Below are positions 53,476 through 53,648 of a DNA stretch of 53,648 bases, piece after piece. Made by a program: the position numbers and the translations under genes. This DNA is from Bacteroidales bacterium. GTDB taxonomy: Bacteria; Bacteroidota; Bacteroidia; Bacteroidales; WCHB1-69. A model generated the notes under the pieces. The model was not told the DNA's origin and did no database searches. It saw only the letters and a list, made by a program, of their open reading frames with translations. Position 1 is the stretch's first letter, and each line of letters starts with the position of its first letter. The DNA is taken from contig JAGCCZ010000024.1 in assembly GCA_017651425.1 (NCBI GenBank), positions 1-53,648 on the forward strand, written 5' to 3'.

Positions 53476-53648
53476 TCAGGCCGCAAAGGCGCATTTTATG
53501 GGTTTCTTTTCGGCGTGTTTTTCATTTCTGCAGTCCAGGAGAGAGATGTATTTCCTGATGTTGTGTGCCAGGGCGACCAGCCCGAACTCGATTTCCACTT
53601 TCCTGTTCGATTTCAGATGGAAACGCCTGAAGCCGTGGTTGTACTTGA
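53476..53648 (-). mobile_element. IS1182-like transposase, C-terminal part (cut by the window edge)
   Basis: The minus strand from the window end reads an open frame of 57 complete codons to a TGA at 53476. The peptide contains KYNHGFRRFHLKSNRKVEIE followed by FGLVALAHNIRKYISLL. This is the C-terminal signature (YN-GFRRFHLKG...LGLVALAHNLRK) of DDE transposases of the IS1182 kind. The catalytic part lies outside the window, so completeness cannot be judged. Confidence 0.8.

Overview
The window looks like chromosome from a Bacteroidota member, most probably order Bacteroidales. The signs are repeated Bacteroidota-type promoters with a TAnnTTTG -7 element, a fused SecDF, an FtsL-like protein of the Bacteroidota type, a DUF4270 lipoprotein beside a short glycogen-synthase-like protein, a DUF3127 protein, a PorE-like OmpA protein and a DNPR-type (meso-diaminopimelate) MurE. 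Coding DNA is moderately GC-rich and intergenic DNA is very AT-rich.

Layout. 1-3.4 kb holds terminators, ppdK and a tRNA-Leu(GAG). 3.5-8.2 kb reads rightward: a GT5 N-lobe protein, a DUF4270 lipoprotein, a MATE exporter and hflX. 8.2-11.1 kb reads leftward: a metallo-beta-lactamase-fold lipoprotein, xseA and mscL. 11.2-12.3 kb is a small SRPBCC-like protein overlapping lptB. 12.3-24.2 kb is mostly leftward and envelope-related: a Gate-domain membrane protein with a porin-like protein, a PorE-like protein with an unusual C-terminal domain, secDF, a toxin/antitoxin-like pair and lptD. 24.2-29.9 kb is rightward: amidase, an MCE/MlaD protein, DUF3127, NlpC/P60, mltG and a ROK kinase. 30.5-35.1 kb is a giant glycine-rich surface protein with two Fib_succ_major (FISUMP) domains. 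35.2-39.8 kb is an MBOAT plus two SGNH hydrolases. 39.9-48.7 kb is the leftward dcw cluster (mraZ, rsmH, ftsL, ftsI, mraY, murE, a MurD remnant, ftsW). 49.4-52.9 kb is a second FISUMP protein, a paralogue of the first. The right edge enters an IS1182-like transposase.

The common theme is the cell envelope: lipid II synthesis and septal wall building, wall trimming and recycling, probable O-acylation, LPS transport (lptB, lptD), protein export (secDF) and surface display.

The most unusual points are these. (1) murD in the dcw cluster is reduced to a 185-residue orphan C-terminal domain, and the usual downstream genes murG-murC-ftsQAZ are replaced by an MBOAT/SGNH operon. (2) A PorE-like protein carries a C-terminal domain resembling a retropepsin that has lost its catalytic Asp. 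(3) The DUF3127 protein ends in an SSB-like acidic tip. (4) The two FISUMP proteins diverge mainly in the C-terminal lobe. They lie beside arrays of GC-rich palindromic modules, one of which occurs in inverted copies about 23 kb apart that bracket the dcw cluster. No CRISPR array, rRNA, integrase or reverse transcriptase was seen.
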